NCBI GenBank assembly: GCA_002077045.2
Contig: KZ111140.1
Coordinates: forward strand, 1,165,212-1,190,880
DNA from: Rachicladosporium sp. CCFEE 5018
Taxonomy: Eukaryota; Ascomycota; Dothideomycetes; Cladosporiales; Cladosporiaceae
Direction of reading: 5' to 3'
DNA length: 25,669 bases
In this document: positions 7,543 to 17,931 of the stretch, one piece after another
How the letters are laid out: each line of letters begins with the position of its first letter
Numbering within the stretch: the first letter of the stretch is position 1
Translations under genes and position numbers: made by a program
The notes under the pieces: model-generated
Seen by the model: only the letters and a program-made list of their open reading frames with translations
Database searches by the model: none
What the model was told of the DNA's origin: nothing

Positions 7543-9312
7543 ATGAGTGCTCCACTTGACCTCGCAGAATTGGCACGCGAGCGCATAGCACGCGAAGCTA
7601 CGAAGAAACGTGCACGCGATGAGGCAGTTTCGCCTCCACCATCACGAAAAACTCCAAAGCTGGCATCGTCCACGATCACATTCGACAGCGGAGCTAGGCT
7701 TGTCTCCCTCTCTTCGGTCGTGGACAGCCAACAGCGATCTAGGAAGTCTGCAGTGGCTAACGCAGCCAATGCTCGTCTGAGAACTGTCAAAGTATCACTG
7801 CCTACTCCTCCCTCCACTGAGAGTACCGCGCTCCCAGATTCGGCTTCGCGTCCTCCAGGCTCCCTCGCCTTCCCAAAGGGCGTTGTCAGGAAGACCTGGG
7901 CTCTCGGCCATCCTCGCGACGGCACCGATATAAAGCTCGAAGAAGTCCTGGAACCACCCACCCTCCGCACAGCAGCCCTTAGCGCCTTCCAATGGGACCC
8001 CACTTGGCTTCTCGCGAAATTGCGCCGGTCGCAGACAAAATGTATCTTCGTCATGCAGGCTAAGACTTTCGAGGAACGGGAGCAGATCGCCGAAGCGCAA
8101 GTCGACAACTCGTCGTGGTTGAGATTCGTATTTCCTTCCATGGAGAACGGCGTAAACTGTATGCATAGCAAGTTGATGCTACTGTTCCACCCGGAAAAGC
8201 TGAGGATTGCGGTACCGACTGCGAATCTGCTAGACTTTGATTGGGGTGAGACGGGCGTCATGGAGAATAGTGTGTGGCTTATTGATCTGCCGCGACTACC
8301 TGAGGGGAGGAAGATAGAGGAAAAGGAGCTGACGGAGTTTGGGAAAGAGCTAATGTTCTTTATGCGCAAAGCTGGGTATCCACAGGATGTCCTGGACGGA
8401 GTTTCAGGCTTCGACTTTGCTGGCACAGCCGGAGTTGCATTCGTTCACACCGTCGGCGGTATGTCATACGGCGCAGACGCCGAGCGTACCGGCCTTCCTG
8501 ATCTTGCACGCGCAGTCCGCAACCTAGACCTCGTGGCTAGAGACATCGAGATTGACTTCGCAGCCTCCTCAATCGGCTCTTTGAACGACGAATACCTCTC
8601 CCACTTCCATGCTGCCGTCTCGGGCGAAGACATGATCGCTCGCGCGTCCTCCGCTGCATCAGCCGCGAAGGCGAACTTCTTCACGGCTAAGAAATCCTTA
8701 CCCAGCGATCACAGCATACGAGACAAGATCCGGATCTACTTCCCGACCAAGGAAACGGTGCAAGACTCTACAGCCGGCGCGGCAGGGACGATCTGTCTGA
8801 ACAGAAAATGGTTCGAGAGCATGGCTTTCCCGCGACGGTGTTTTCGAGACTACATCTCAATGCGGCCAGGACTGCTGAGTCACAATAAGATCTTGTACGC
8901 GCGAGGACGTCGAAAAGCAGCCTCGATCAGCCCAGCCCAGGACACCCAGGAGGACTCAGAGACCGAGGACGAGGGAGAGAAATCGGCTGCACCAGGTGCT
9001 GGGAAAGCCGATGCAGCAGCAGAGCGCGCTAGTGGTCAGGTAGCGTGGGCGTACGTCGGCTCGTCGAACATGTCGGAGTCGGCTTGGGGAAAGCTGGTCT
9101 ACGATAAGAAGGCTAAGGAATGGAAAGTCACGTGTAGGAATTGGGAGTGTGGTGTACTAATACCCGTGCTCACCGGAAAGGAGGCAAACTGGGATTCTAC
9201 GAATGACCTGGCAGATATGAGTGTGTTTGATGGAGTAGTGAAACCACCATTCATGATACCCGGTGTGGAGTACGATGGCAGGGAGCCGTGGTACTTCCAG
9301 GAGAAACACTGA
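7543..9312 (+). CDS. tdp1: Tyrosyl-DNA phosphodiesterase 1 (copy A)
   Basis: Tdp1 hydrolyses the bond between a DNA 3' end and the tyrosine of stalled topoisomerase I, and cleans other 3' blocks, in the nucleus. The protein is 589 residues and intronless. The two phospholipase-D-type HxK motifs are present: MHSKLMLLFH (H208, K210), followed by LRIAVPTANLLDFDWGE, and SHNKILYARG (H447, K449), followed after an acidic insert by AYVGSSNMSESAWGKL. The N-terminal 110 residues are low-complexity and basic, with LDLAELARERIAREATKKRAR. The start is the ATG at 7543; the preceding TTG in the same frame is not a eukaryotic start. It shares a 157-base divergent promoter with the decarboxylase. In this copy only, an ATG at 7455 opens an ORF overlapping the tdp1 start. 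Confidence 0.93.
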   Translation: MSAPLDLAELARERIAREATKKRARDEAVSPPPSRKTPKLASSTITFDSGARLVSLSSVVDSQQRSRKSAVANAANARLRTVKVSLPTPPSTESTALPDSASRPPGSLAFPKGVVRKTWALGHPRDGTDIKLEEVLEPPTLRTAALSAFQWDPTWLLAKLRRSQTKCIFVMQAKTFEEREQIAEAQVDNSSWLRFVFPSMENGVNCMHSKLMLLFHPEKLRIAVPTANLLDFDWGETGVMENSVWLIDLPRLPEGRKIEEKELTEFGKELMFFMRKAGYPQDVLDGVSGFDFAGTAGVAFVHTVGGMSYGADAERTGLPDLARAVRNLDLVARDIEIDFAASSIGSLNDEYLSHFHAAVSGEDMIARASSAASAAKANFFTAKKSLPSDHSIRDKIRIYFPTKETVQDSTAGAAGTICLNRKWFESMAFPRRCFRDYISMRPGLLSHNKILYARGRRKAASISPAQDTQEDSETEDEGEKSAAPGAGKADAAAERASGQVAWAYVGSSNMSESAWGKLVYDKKAKEWKVTCRNWECGVLIPVLTGKEANWDSTNDLADMSVFDGVVKPPFMIPGVEYDGREPWYFQEKH

Positions 9313-9627
9313 TTGGGGAGCTCAATGTAGTTTATTGACCATTTGGTCGAGCCTGCGCTCCCAAAGTAAGGTAGCTTCTCTACACGAACTGCATCGCGGG
9401 GTATCATATATGCGTCTGCGGCTCCATTGCACAATCGCTGCCGCGTCGTGCAGACACTTGGTAGCCGTCTGCTCCAAAAGAGTACGCAGGGTAGCCTTTC
9501 CCTGTCCTTTTAGCCTGTGCTCATGCTCGCCACTGAGCAATTTCCGGCCCCCGTACGTCGACATCTCGAGTACGCCTCCACATGGAGCGTCCAACTTCGT
9601 GTCCCTGTCTTACTTCATGCCTCGATC
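9313..9627. other. Convergent intergenic region, TDP1 and SNF4 3' ends
   Basis: About 315 bases lie between the stops of two convergent genes. The sequence is nearly identical in copy B (24892-25206). Open frames here are not continuous with known domains. I see only 3' untranslated sequence and no RNA gene. Confidence 0.6.
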
Positions 9628-11055
9628 TCATGTCTCGCCATCGTCCCCTAGCGGACTGTTGAGCGTATAGTCCAGGATATCGCTCAGCGACAACAATCCC
9701 ACAAGCCTCGTGTTCTCGTCAATGACCACCAGCCGATGCACGCGCGACTTGCGGATCGTGTCGAAGATCGTGTCCAGCCGATCGTTGAGCGTGCACGTGT
9801 AGATGCCAGGGAAATCCTGTAATTCATTAGCTCACCCATTCTCCACCCCGGCACGACCGAACCGCTCACCTCCGGCCTCTTCTCCAACGCCTTCCCCACA
9901 GTCAACTGCAAATTATCATAATCCCCTCCCTTGATAAGAGCAATCACATCCACCGCCTCAAACACATTCAACACAACCCCACCCTCCTTATCCAGTATCG
10001 GCACACAGCTAATACTCCTCCGCACCAACGCATTTATGACTTCCATCACCGGACTGTCCATGAACGCATAGCTCAGATTGTCGTAAGAGCCTATCATCAG
10101 ATCTCTGAGCGGCTTGCGCAGCATCTGCGTCTCTTTCACATTCACAGACACGAATTTGAGGATGCGGTATTGGGTTAGGACGCTGACGACCATTTCGCGT
10201 TGGGTCTCGTCGTCGATGTCGACGAGGGGGATGCGGCGGGCGCGTGACTCGAGCATACGTCTACATGCCTCGTAGAGCGTTTTGAGGGGGTGGATGGAGA
10301 CGGTTTCGATGGGCGTTACGCCGAGAGCGCGCTCGATGTCGCGGAGACTGTCGAGCTTGAATTTGTCTATCGCGGGGAGGAGATCGGGGTGGTGCCAGTA
10401 GTATTGCACGACGTTCAGATAATCCGAGGTCGTGAGCAAGCCGGCGAAGGTGGAGGTTTTGCTGTCCCAGAGCGGAGCGCTGACGATGCCGCATTGGATG
10501 AGGATTGAGAGGGACTTTTTAACAAGTAGCGAAGTGTCGAGGACTATGAGGCGGTAGGAGAGCGGGAGGACGTCGTAAGTTGTGCGGACTTTGAGGAAGG
10601 CGCGGATGGCGCGCTGCGGGGGGCTGTCAGTGATGAGTGTATGTGAGGCCATGAGAGGGACATACCAGGCCATCGACCTGCTCCCTGTCGAGCGGATGCA
10701 CGGGCGCCCCCATCACCGCATAGGGCCTACGCTTCGCCACCTGTGTCGTTGCCTTCACCTCACCACCCGTAGGCTGCGAATCCGTAACCGGCCGCAGGTA
10801 GGAGCTCGGCGCAACGAAGCCAGGTGCTGATGTGATGGTATCTTTCGAGGATGGCGTATTCGGACGCGAGGCTTCTCCACCAGCACGTGCACGTCGAAGC
10901 TGATCGTTCTGGCCGTTGTGTGTGGTGGTCTTCACTTTATCGTCTGCCATGGTGGGGGTCGAGTCTTGAACGTGGGATACAGGACCCTTACGAGGCTCAT
11001 CGGCTGTCGGGTCGCTGGCCGTTGACTGTGGCGCAGGAGGTCTGTTACCACTCAT
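9628..11055 (-). CDS. snf4: SNF4, AMPK gamma subunit with four CBS domains (copy A)
   Basis: The nucleotide-sensing gamma subunit of the Snf1/AMPK complex, which senses energy and glucose status. There are three exons on the minus strand: 11055-10666, 10613-9870 and 9816-9628, giving 440 residues. Introns 10665-10614 (GTATGT, CTGAC branch, CCGCAG) and 9869-9817 (GTGAGC, ATTACAG) are both phase 0. The first exon (130 residues) is mostly disordered and ends in PVHPLDREQVDGL, which joins RAIRAFLKVRTTYDVLP. The CBS pairs follow, with LLVKKSLSILIQCGIVSAPLWDS, TFAGLLTTSDYLNVVQYY, ARRIPLVDIDDE, RRSISCVPILDKEGGVVLNVFEAVDVIALI, and finally SRVHRLVVIDENTRLVGLLSLSDILDYTL. Splicing was chosen to keep the AMPK gamma alignment ungapped. 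SNF4 is convergent with TDP1, and PTC1 follows upstream on the same strand. Confidence 0.95.
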
Positions 11056-11463
11056 TAGTTGCTTGCCATTTGATGTGTGAAGACAGTATGTGTGACTGAT
11101 GAGTGGGGGGACGGCAGAGTGGTCTTTGATGGTGCGGTGTTGAAGTTACAATTGTTGAAGTGAAGTCGTTATCATCCAATGGGTGAGGCGCGTTTGCTCT
11201 GTCGATCACCACTTTCTGGTGGGGCTGCGGAAATGACAGGCACGTCACACTTCACATGTCAACCCGCCTCGATCTGGGGTGCATAAACTATTGCGGAGGA
11301 AAGGCACGTTGGAGGCATGACTATCTCCTAACAGCTCAACATTGCTGTCGCTCACTGAAGCCCCTCCATGGCCCCATCTCTCATGACTGCAATCATGAAT
11401 GCCCTGTCCCATACCAGCGACCCAAAGAGCGCCATCGATGGCCTCAATGCCCTATCGCAGTCC
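11056..11463. other. Intergenic: SNF4 promoter and PTC1 3' end
   Basis: About 408 bases separate two minus-strand genes. The right part includes PTC1 3' untranslated sequence; the part near 11060-11250 is the likely SNF4 promoter and leader. No conserved protein or RNA gene is visible, and there is no second copy in the window for comparison. Confidence 0.5.
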
Positions 11464-13294
11464 TTAATGCTTCTTCGCCGCCGCCACAGCCTCCAAATTC
11501 AACTCCGGCCCCGGATCAGCCCGGATCGTCTGCTCCTCCTGCTGCTTCACTTCCTGCACTACCTCAGCAGGGATAGTCTCCACCGGCACCTCCCCAGCGT
11601 CTTCCATCTTCTTCCTCTGCTCCCTGACGATGGCATCACCCTCGCTGAGCCCACCGCTCTTCGAGGTAGGGTCGCCCTCCACGCCAATGGGTGCGACTGC
11701 ATGATTCACGGTCTGCTGCACGCGTTGCGAGTCGAAGCGAATGACCATGCAGGAGAGATTGTCCGTGCTGAACCGCGCCAGAGCGTGCTCGACGAGTTGT
11801 TTCGAGGCCTGTTGCGGGTCCTGGGTGTTGCGGATGAGGTCTACGGACTCTTGATCGGAGCAGACGTCCCAGAGCTGTGAGGTAGGTCAGTATGCTTGCG
11901 CGAAGAGTGATTGTACTCAAGACTGTACTCACGCCATCACAAGCTAGTATCAGAAATTCATCCATATCCGGCTGTATCACCGTCTCGGTCGTGTACGGAT
12001 GTCCCGTGACCAGATCTTTCATATACGCATCGCCCAGCGCGCGAGTAACAGCCAAAACGCCATTCACGCGGTTGTTGAGGATCAATCCACCAGCTCCTGC
12101 GATGCGCTTGCCTTCATTCTCATCGCTGCCCTTGTGATCATATGACAAACGCAACGCCTTTCCATTGCGACACAGCACGATACGCGCATCGCCCACATTA
12201 GCAGTATACAGCACGCGCTGACGCGTCGCTGCCTCCTTGAGCTTCGCCTCTGTGGCAGCAGTCGGCTGACTGCTCTCTGAGCTGCTGCCATCAGCTTTCG
12301 CGGCGCTGACAGTAGCTGGTGCAAGAGCCGTCGATCCAGTCGCCGACTGGGAGTTTGGTATCCGATCTTCCCAGCGGAGTACTGCAATCACAGCCGTGCA
12401 GCCGCTGTTCTTAAGAGGCAGCTTTTCTAGCTGCTGGTCCACAGATGTGAAGGTCATGTCCAGGAGTTCGGGTATGGGTGTGTTCGGGTGTTTGCGAATG
12501 ACGTCCTCGAGAAGTAGATGGACCTTTTTCCCGCACCAGTCTGCGGCGAAAGTGCCAGCATGGCCATCGAAAACAGCAAAGTAGCCGTTGTCGGTCTCCA
12601 CGATGCTCTGGCCGCTGTCGTTCGTAGATACATTGCTTAGCGACGGATTGCTCGATCCAGTCACGGCGGGCGCAGGAGTGCTCATGAAGTTGTAGAGATA
12701 CGCATGCGTGTCCTCCATAGTACGCCTGCACTTCTTGTTCTTGTCTTCTGTCACTCCGACACGGAATGTGGAGCGCGGACCAGGATTAGACTCACCAGCC
12801 GAGTTGTTGAACGAGCCCTGCGGCACACTCAAGGCGGGATCCAGCTTGCCCAGCTTTTGCATAGGCGTCTGCGGCGTACTTGAGCCACGCGACTCTGGCG
12901 AACCACTGAGATTCGAGAGCGACTGTTTGGCACTACTGAACAGATCTCTGGCTCTGCCAACGCCACTACTTCGGCGCTTCTTGTCTGCAGTCGGGGTCGA
13001 CGCTTCCTCCGACTTGCGCACTGGACTTCGCATGTCGTTGCTGACATCGTCTCTGCTTTCTTGTATCGCCTCTGGGGAGGCTGTCGAATTTGCCATCGGG
13101 CTGAGTAGGTTCTCACTGTTACCAGTGCCATCGATCGCGGGTACATCCGTGTTCAGCTCCTTCCCATTGCCATTGCCGTTGCCATTCCCGTTGGAGCTGC
13201 CAAACATTCTGTTGAGCAAGCCTCCCTTCTCGGAGATGCTGCTGCGCTTATTGCCAGCCAGTTTGGTAGGCTGGTTGGTGGTCGGACTGCTCAT
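11464..13294 (-). CDS. ptc1: Protein phosphatase 2C, Ptc1 type
   Basis: A Mg/Mn-dependent serine/threonine phosphatase; the Ptc1 group dampens MAP-kinase stress signalling (HOG and cell-wall pathways in yeast). Exon 1 is 13294-11933 (454 residues) and exon 2 is 11874-11464 (136 residues), with a GTGAGT...CCTCACAG intron at 11932-11875. The product is 590 residues. PP2C motifs in order are CRRTMEDTHAYL (191-195 RTMED), VFDGHAG (D243), NSGCTAV (about 297-302), YTANVGDARIVLCR (363-376), LAVTRALGD (414-422), ACDG-LWDV across the splice (D453) and STDNLSCMVI (D492, N493). The first 170 residues are disordered and hold an (NG)5 tract at about 35-44. A serine/alanine-rich insert at about 311-355 splits the catalytic domain, as in filamentous-fungal Ptc1. 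The last 75 residues are a charged tail. Confidence 0.94.
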
Positions 13295-14610
13295 CTCCCG
13301 CGTGTCGTGTGTTTTCGTGCCTGGGCGGAGCTTGTGATGAGAGCTGCCGGTGTGTGGGACCGAGGTAACGTTCCAACGCTAAGGTTGTGGGATATTGCAG
13401 GCAGCTACGACTCTGAGAGTTGCGGTGAGCGCGTGCTCAGGTGAAGTGCGGATTGAGGAGTGCTAGACAGGTATCCTTGCTTGCTGCCGCGCCTGCCACG
13501 ATGATAGAAGTGACGGGGTGAAAGGGAGTACTTACAAGGCGACCGACAAAGCTTCCTTGTCACCTGCTATACCAAGCGACGCGTACTGCTTGCACTCTTT
13601 CGAGTCTTTCCGTCGTCTTCGGTTCACGGAGCTGTGTTGTTTCCGATGGGCCGAGGAGGAAGGTTTGGGGTAAGAGAATGCGAAAGTCCGGCAAGGAGGC
13701 TGGTGGCGAGAAGTGTGCGGCCAGCAATCGATCACACAGAAATAGGTGAAATCACAAGACTCGACTTTGCACTGGGATATCGCGGTAGCTGAGGGATCTC
13801 GACGTTGACGTTGCCGAAGCCATCGGCAGCCTGCAGCTGTGGGGAGGCAGGTGCCATGGCTGCCCCTCCTTCGTCACTGCCCGTGCACAGCTGCAGGCAC
13901 AGCATACTTTACATGAACGTAATAAAAGACCCGAAAACATTCGCATCATATCTCCATATTGTGCGATGTATCATGCTTGACTAAGACGAGTGCTGTGGAG
14001 TATACCGCGCATATTTCGCAATACTGCGCGACAAACCCTCGTACTTGCTGCTGACCTCGATGGGCGATCCGCATAGACAGTGGTGCGATGATACTACGAG
14101 CAAGGAAGAGAAGCCGGCGCGACTGCGCGAAAACGCTGCGACCGCTCGGCGACTCATTGTGAAAGAGAAACGCTGTTGTATGCAGCACCCGATAGTCTAT
14201 TCGTGCTTACGATGTCAGCGAGAGGATCGTGCTTTCTGAAGCTCTCCTAGGCAGCATGAACAGTGATCCTTTATCGCAGTGCAATCTATGGTAGCGGTGT
14301 CGACCATGTGGATCTCTCGAGCGATCGACTTCTCTGATAGTTCGCGTGTCGGGGCACTCGGTTGTCATAGGATGTCTTTGCAGCTGGTGTTGGCCATGTG
14401 GGGTGCTACATGTATACGCAATGGGCTCCGGGAGACAACAGGTGCGGTAGAGTTACATGCGGCGCTGTCGACAGCGATCAACCACTATGCAGCAGTCGCG
14501 CACGAGGTCAAGTCGATCACGCAGCAAGACGTGATAAGGTGACCACGGCGAGCACGTCGGGACGTCTGGGTCATTACTGCAGGGCATTGATATCCTGCAA
14601 CCTTCAATCG
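13295..14610. other. Long intergenic region: PTC1 promoter and leader, VPS2 3' end
   Basis: About 1.3 kb has no supported gene. Open frames on both strands are short, start mostly at non-ATG codons and show no recognisable domain. The PTC1 side holds a probable 5' leader intron. The VPS2 side is its 3' untranslated region. No second copy is present, so a conserved microprotein like that at 2308 would be invisible here. Confidence 0.5.
13379..13535 (-). other. Possible intron in the PTC1 5' leader
   Basis: On the minus strand a consensus donor GTAAGT begins at 13535 and an acceptor ACCTTAG ends at 13379, 85 bases before the PTC1 ATG. Its length of 157 bases is above that of the coding introns here. 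There is no coding constraint to confirm it. Confidence 0.3.
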
Positions 14611-15323
14611 TCATCTTCGTAAACCATCAAGTCTTGCTTGCAGATCATCATCTCCAGGATCGCCACCTATTGCTTGTGCAACCTTGCCTTCTGCAACCTT
14701 CTGGCCTTGTAAGCCCTGCGGCGTCTCCCCAAGCTACACATCACGTTAGCCCTCTTCTTCACCAACCTCCGACATCCACAATAACTCACTGACTGCCCCA
14801 AATCCACCCCAATCTCATCCAACACCTGATTCACCACCTCCTCCCCCTCCTCCTCATCCTCCAGCCCCGTCACATCATCGATAGCATGATCCATCATCTC
14901 CTGCCTCTGATCCATAACATCGTTCTCCCTCTCAAACTCCATCGCAATCCGCTGCAGCGCCGGTAAATTCATCTGCCGGTTCATGCTCCCCAGCAACTTC
15001 GTCGCGCCCTTCATGCTCTCCATCATCTGCTGATTACTCCGTACGGTTTGTATTCGTAGCGAGATTGCTTGGAGTTGTGTGCGCATTTGGTAGAATTTCT
15101 GGATGTACCGTCGTGTTCGGACGAGGTCTTTGGCTTGGACTTTGACGGCGCCCATTTGGCCTGCTTTTGCATTTTTGCGGATGTCGGCTACGAGCTTCTT
15201 TTCTTGGTTCTCGAGTTTGGTTCGTTCGCGGTCGAGTTCGCGTTGGGTTTTTTCGAGGGCGCGTTGGTGTTTCCGAAGGCGCTCGGCGGGGGTCATGCGT
15301 TTGCCGAAGGCCCATTCTACGAT
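14611..15323 (-). CDS. vps2: Vps2/CHMP2, ESCRT-III subunit, first exon missing in the gap
   Basis: Vps2 (Did4) is an ESCRT-III subunit that works on endosomal membranes in multivesicular-body sorting and recruits the Vps4 ATPase. The visible exons are 15323-14790 (178 residues) and 14733-14611 (40 residues), with a GTGAGT...GTGTAG intron at 14789-14734. The first visible residues, IVEWAFGKRMTPAERLRKHQ, match the family just after its initiator methionine region. A CTGAC branch point and CATAGCAG acceptor precede them, so a tiny first exon lies in the N run. The Snf7-type helical region is followed by an acidic linker (GLEDEEEGEE). After splicing, the C-terminus reads LGETPQGLQ...DDDLQARLDGLRR, a MIM1 motif that binds the Vps4 MIT domain. 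Confidence 0.94.
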
Positions 15324-15340
15324 CTGCTATGTTGTCAGTG

Positions 15341-15440
15341 NNNNNNNNNNNNNNNNNNNNNNNNNNNNNNNNNNNNNNNNNNNNNNNNNNNNNNNNNNNN
15401 NNNNNNNNNNNNNNNNNNNNNNNNNNNNNNNNNNNNNNNN
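15341..15440. other. Assembly gap of 100 N
   Basis: Exactly 100 N, a usual placeholder for a gap of unknown size. The left flank ends inside VPS2 intron 1, and the right flank starts inside a vac8 intron at the same base as window position 1. Frames translated across it have no meaning. Confidence 1.
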
Positions 15441-15508
15441 AGGAGCTCGGGCTGCGCAAGGCAGCTATATATGTTGAGACACGCGCTGATACCCGTGGTG
15501 CTTTACAG

Positions 15509-17253
15509 AGAGCAGAGACCGACTTCTTCTCGGGCGAGCCACTGAATGCACTCAGCACGCTGGTGTACAGTAACAACATCGACCTGCAGCGCAGCGCGAG
15601 CTTGACGTTTGCCGAGATCACCGAGCGAGGTATGTTGATTCATATGATTGTTGGAGGAAAGAGGCCGGATGCTTATACAACACCTGTAGATGTCCGACCC
15701 GTCGACCGCGCAACCCTCGAACCAATTCTCTTCTTGCTAGAAAGTCCAGACATTGAAGTCCAGCGGGCTGCCTCAGCTGCACTGGGCAACCTTGCTGTAG
15801 ATGGCCAGTCAATTGCTCTCGCCGCTCCAAAACCCAGCTGACATCAGGCCAGCCCAGAACAAAGTCCTTATCGTCTCCCTTGGTGGTCTCACCCCGCTTA
15901 TTCGGCAGATGAACTCATCAAATGTGGAGGTCCAGTGTAATGCAGTGGGTTGTATCACAAATTTAGCAACACATGAGGAGAACAAGGCGCGTATAGCTGT
16001 ATCAGGCGCACTGGCGCCGCTCACAAGATTGGCAAAGAGCAAGGACATGCGAGTACAACGGAACGCTACTGGCGCTCTGCTCAACATGACCCACTCGGAC
16101 GACAATCGGCAGCAGCTTGTCTCCGCGGGCGCCATACCAGTACTGGTCAGCTTGCTCGGCAGTCAGGACACGGATGTGCAATACTATTGCACCACTGCTT
16201 TGAGTAATATCGCAGTGGATTCGGCGAATCGGAAACGGCTGGCGCAGACGGAGACCAAACTGGTACAGAGTCTCGTTGCTCTGATGCGAGGCCAGGCGCC
16301 GAAAGTGCAATGTCAAGCAGCGCTTGCATTGCGGAACTTGGCAAGCGACGAAAAGTACCAGCTCGACATCGTGCGGGCGGACGGTCTGAAGCCATTACTA
16401 CAGCTACTGCAGTCTAGCTACCTGCCACTGATACTATCAGCGGTCGCATGCATACGAAACATCAGCATACACCCTATGAACGAGTCGCCGATAATCGACG
16501 CGGGCTTCCTTCGACCACTCGTGGAGCTACTGGGCTCGACGGAGAATGAGGAGATCCAGTGCCATGCCATCTCGACTTTGCGGAACCTGGCCGCTTCGTC
16601 GGATAAGAACAAGCAGCTTGTGCTGGACGCAGGGGCGGTACAGAAGTGCAAGGAGTTGGTGCTTAGCGTACCGTTGACGGTGCAGAGCGAGATGACTGCT
16701 GCGATTGCCGTGCTTGCTTTGTCGGACGAGCTGAAGTCGACACTGCTTGATCTTGGCGTGTTCGATGTGCTGATCCCGCTGACGGAGAGTGAGAGCATTG
16801 AGGTACAGGGCAACAGCGCTGCGGCGTTGGGAAACCTGAGCAGCAAAGGTATGTTGAAGGATATTGACTTCATGTGAGAGCACCTACTTACCACGCACAG
16901 TCGGCGACTACACACTCTTCCTCTCTTCATGGGACAAGCCCTCAGGCGGCATTCATGGCTACCTCGCCCGCTTCCTCGCCTCAGGCGACGCCACATTCCA
17001 GCACATCGCGATCTGGACTCTCCTCCAGCTCCTCGAAAGCGGCGACCCGAAATTACTAGATATCATTAACAACAGCCAAGACGTAATGCAGATGGTACGC
17101 GAGATCTCCGAGAAGAGCGTCGACTCCGGCGATGACGGAGAGGTGGAAGGTAGTGATGCTGGCGAGGGCGAGGTCGTGCAGCTCGCTATCAGGTGTCTCG
17201 AGATCGCTGGGGAGGCAGATGGGAAGGGGAGTGAAGGTGGGAGCCTGAAATGA
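15509..17253 (+). CDS. vac8: Vac8-type armadillo-repeat protein, 5' end missing (copy B)
   Basis: Exons 15509-15629, 15690-15803, 15853-16848 and 16901-17253 give a 527-residue product identical to that of copy A. The five coding differences I found are all silent (at 16424, 16640, 16742, 16977 and 17056), and none occurs in the first 983 bases. The GC-AG intron (15804-15852) is unchanged. The contig again starts in the intron before the exon beginning AGAGCAGAGACC, so the N-terminal exon or exons are missing. Confidence 0.95.
15804..15852 (+). other. GC-AG intron in vac8 (copy B)
   Basis: Same sequence as 364-412. The GC donor is therefore not a lone base-calling error, unless both contigs derive from one shared consensus. 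Confidence 0.65.
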
Positions 17254-17756
17254 CACGGGATGTCTTGATGGCGCGCAAGCATTGAGCGGCGTTGTGAGGG
17301 AGCTGTTTCCTACCCTGTCTAACTAGCGGGATGCAGTATGGCGTTTGGAGCGTGCATAGCAGTATTGTGATCCGCAAGGGTTTGCGAGCGATAGCGAAAT
17401 GGAGATTTATTGATTGCAGGCCCGTCAGCCACGACTTCTGGATCTCGTCTGCCGATGCGACGACACGGGTGGCCATGGGAATGAGATGATGCGTGTGGAG
17501 TCAGCCCCGAGTTTCCCCACACATTCTCCATTTGTCGGGAGAAGTCGGGCGTGGTCCAGACTTGGAGGCTAAGCCGAGGGTCAGTACAAGAACAGCAGGC
17601 GCGCACCTTCGACAACATTCCGCGGTTGCTGCTTGTATTATATTGACACAGTCAGAAGCCCTCGAAGCCCAAAGATCTGCCGCCTTTCTATCGCTAGCAC
17701 GTTCGCGACCTACAACCGCATTGCGTCCTACCTACTCTCCGGATCAGCCAATAGAT
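17254..17756. other. Intergenic: vac8 3' end and microprotein leader (copy B)
   Basis: The first 290 bases closely follow copy A. Around 17550 there are about 15 extra bases (CGTGGTCCAGACTTG) relative to copy A, and from there to the microprotein ATG similarity is patchy. The shared ATCGCTAGCA and CGCGACCTAC elements remain at about 17690-17712. No gene is supported. Confidence 0.6.
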
Positions 17757-17931
17757 ATGTCTTACTCATTCAGTTCGCGACGCAGATGTAGGTTCACCCG
17801 TAACAGCATGCAAGCGAGTGGTAGTACGCAGAGATCTGACAACGAATGCTAGCTCGTCCAATCAGCAGCTCGATCGGCGTTTGCAATGGCGCCAGTTGAG
17901 GAGTTGTCTGCCCTGGTGCCGTAGGGACTAG
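17757..17931 (+). pseudogene. Conserved microprotein gene, frameshifted by one base (copy B)
   Basis: Exon 1 is 17757-17787, the intron 17788-17852 (GTAGGT donor, CTGAC branch, GCTAG acceptor) and exon 2 17853-17931, ending in TAG. The residues before and after the lesion are the same as in copy A, MSYSFSSRRR then SRPIS, and later DRRLQWRQLRSC and LPWCRRD, despite 15 silent codon changes. One base is missing in the glutamine codon that follows RPIS (AGCAGCTC here, AGCCAACTT in copy A). Predicted translation therefore diverges and stops at TGA about ten codons later. Alternative splice sites I tried do not restore the frame. Because the downstream codons still show only silent changes, the deletion is either very recent or a sequence error. 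Confidence 0.7.

Larger units (their letters stand above)
1..10090. repeat. Copy A of a duplicated locus, pairs with 15441-25669
   Basis: This whole stretch matches the sequence after the N run, in the same order and orientation: vac8, microprotein, multicopper oxidase, decarboxylase, TDP1 and the 3' part of SNF4. The first difference is at position 984 (A here, G at 16424). Most genes differ by about 2-3%, but a block from about 2110 to 4290 is far more diverged. The pairing ends only because the window ends, so the real extent is unknown. The likely meaning is a homeologous or allelic pair; a true tandem duplication is the alternative. Confidence 0.95.

Noticed and set aside
7431..8426. A 331-codon antisense frame over TDP1, repeated at 23010-24005
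   Set aside because: It mirrors the codon usage of TDP1 on the other strand, starts outside any recognisable gene context and has no domain. TDP1 itself explains the sequence.
13532..13735. Short frame upstream of PTC1 (67 codons, minus strand)
   Set aside because: It has no domain and probably lies in the PTC1 leader or promoter. There is no second copy to test conservation.
14279..14542. An 87-codon plus-strand frame between PTC1 and VPS2
   Set aside because: It shows no recognisable motif, splice signal or comparative support; chance frames of this length are common at this base composition.
15167..15841. A frame running through the N gap into vac8
   Set aside because: Translation through N is meaningless. 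Only the part after 15509 is a vac8 exon.
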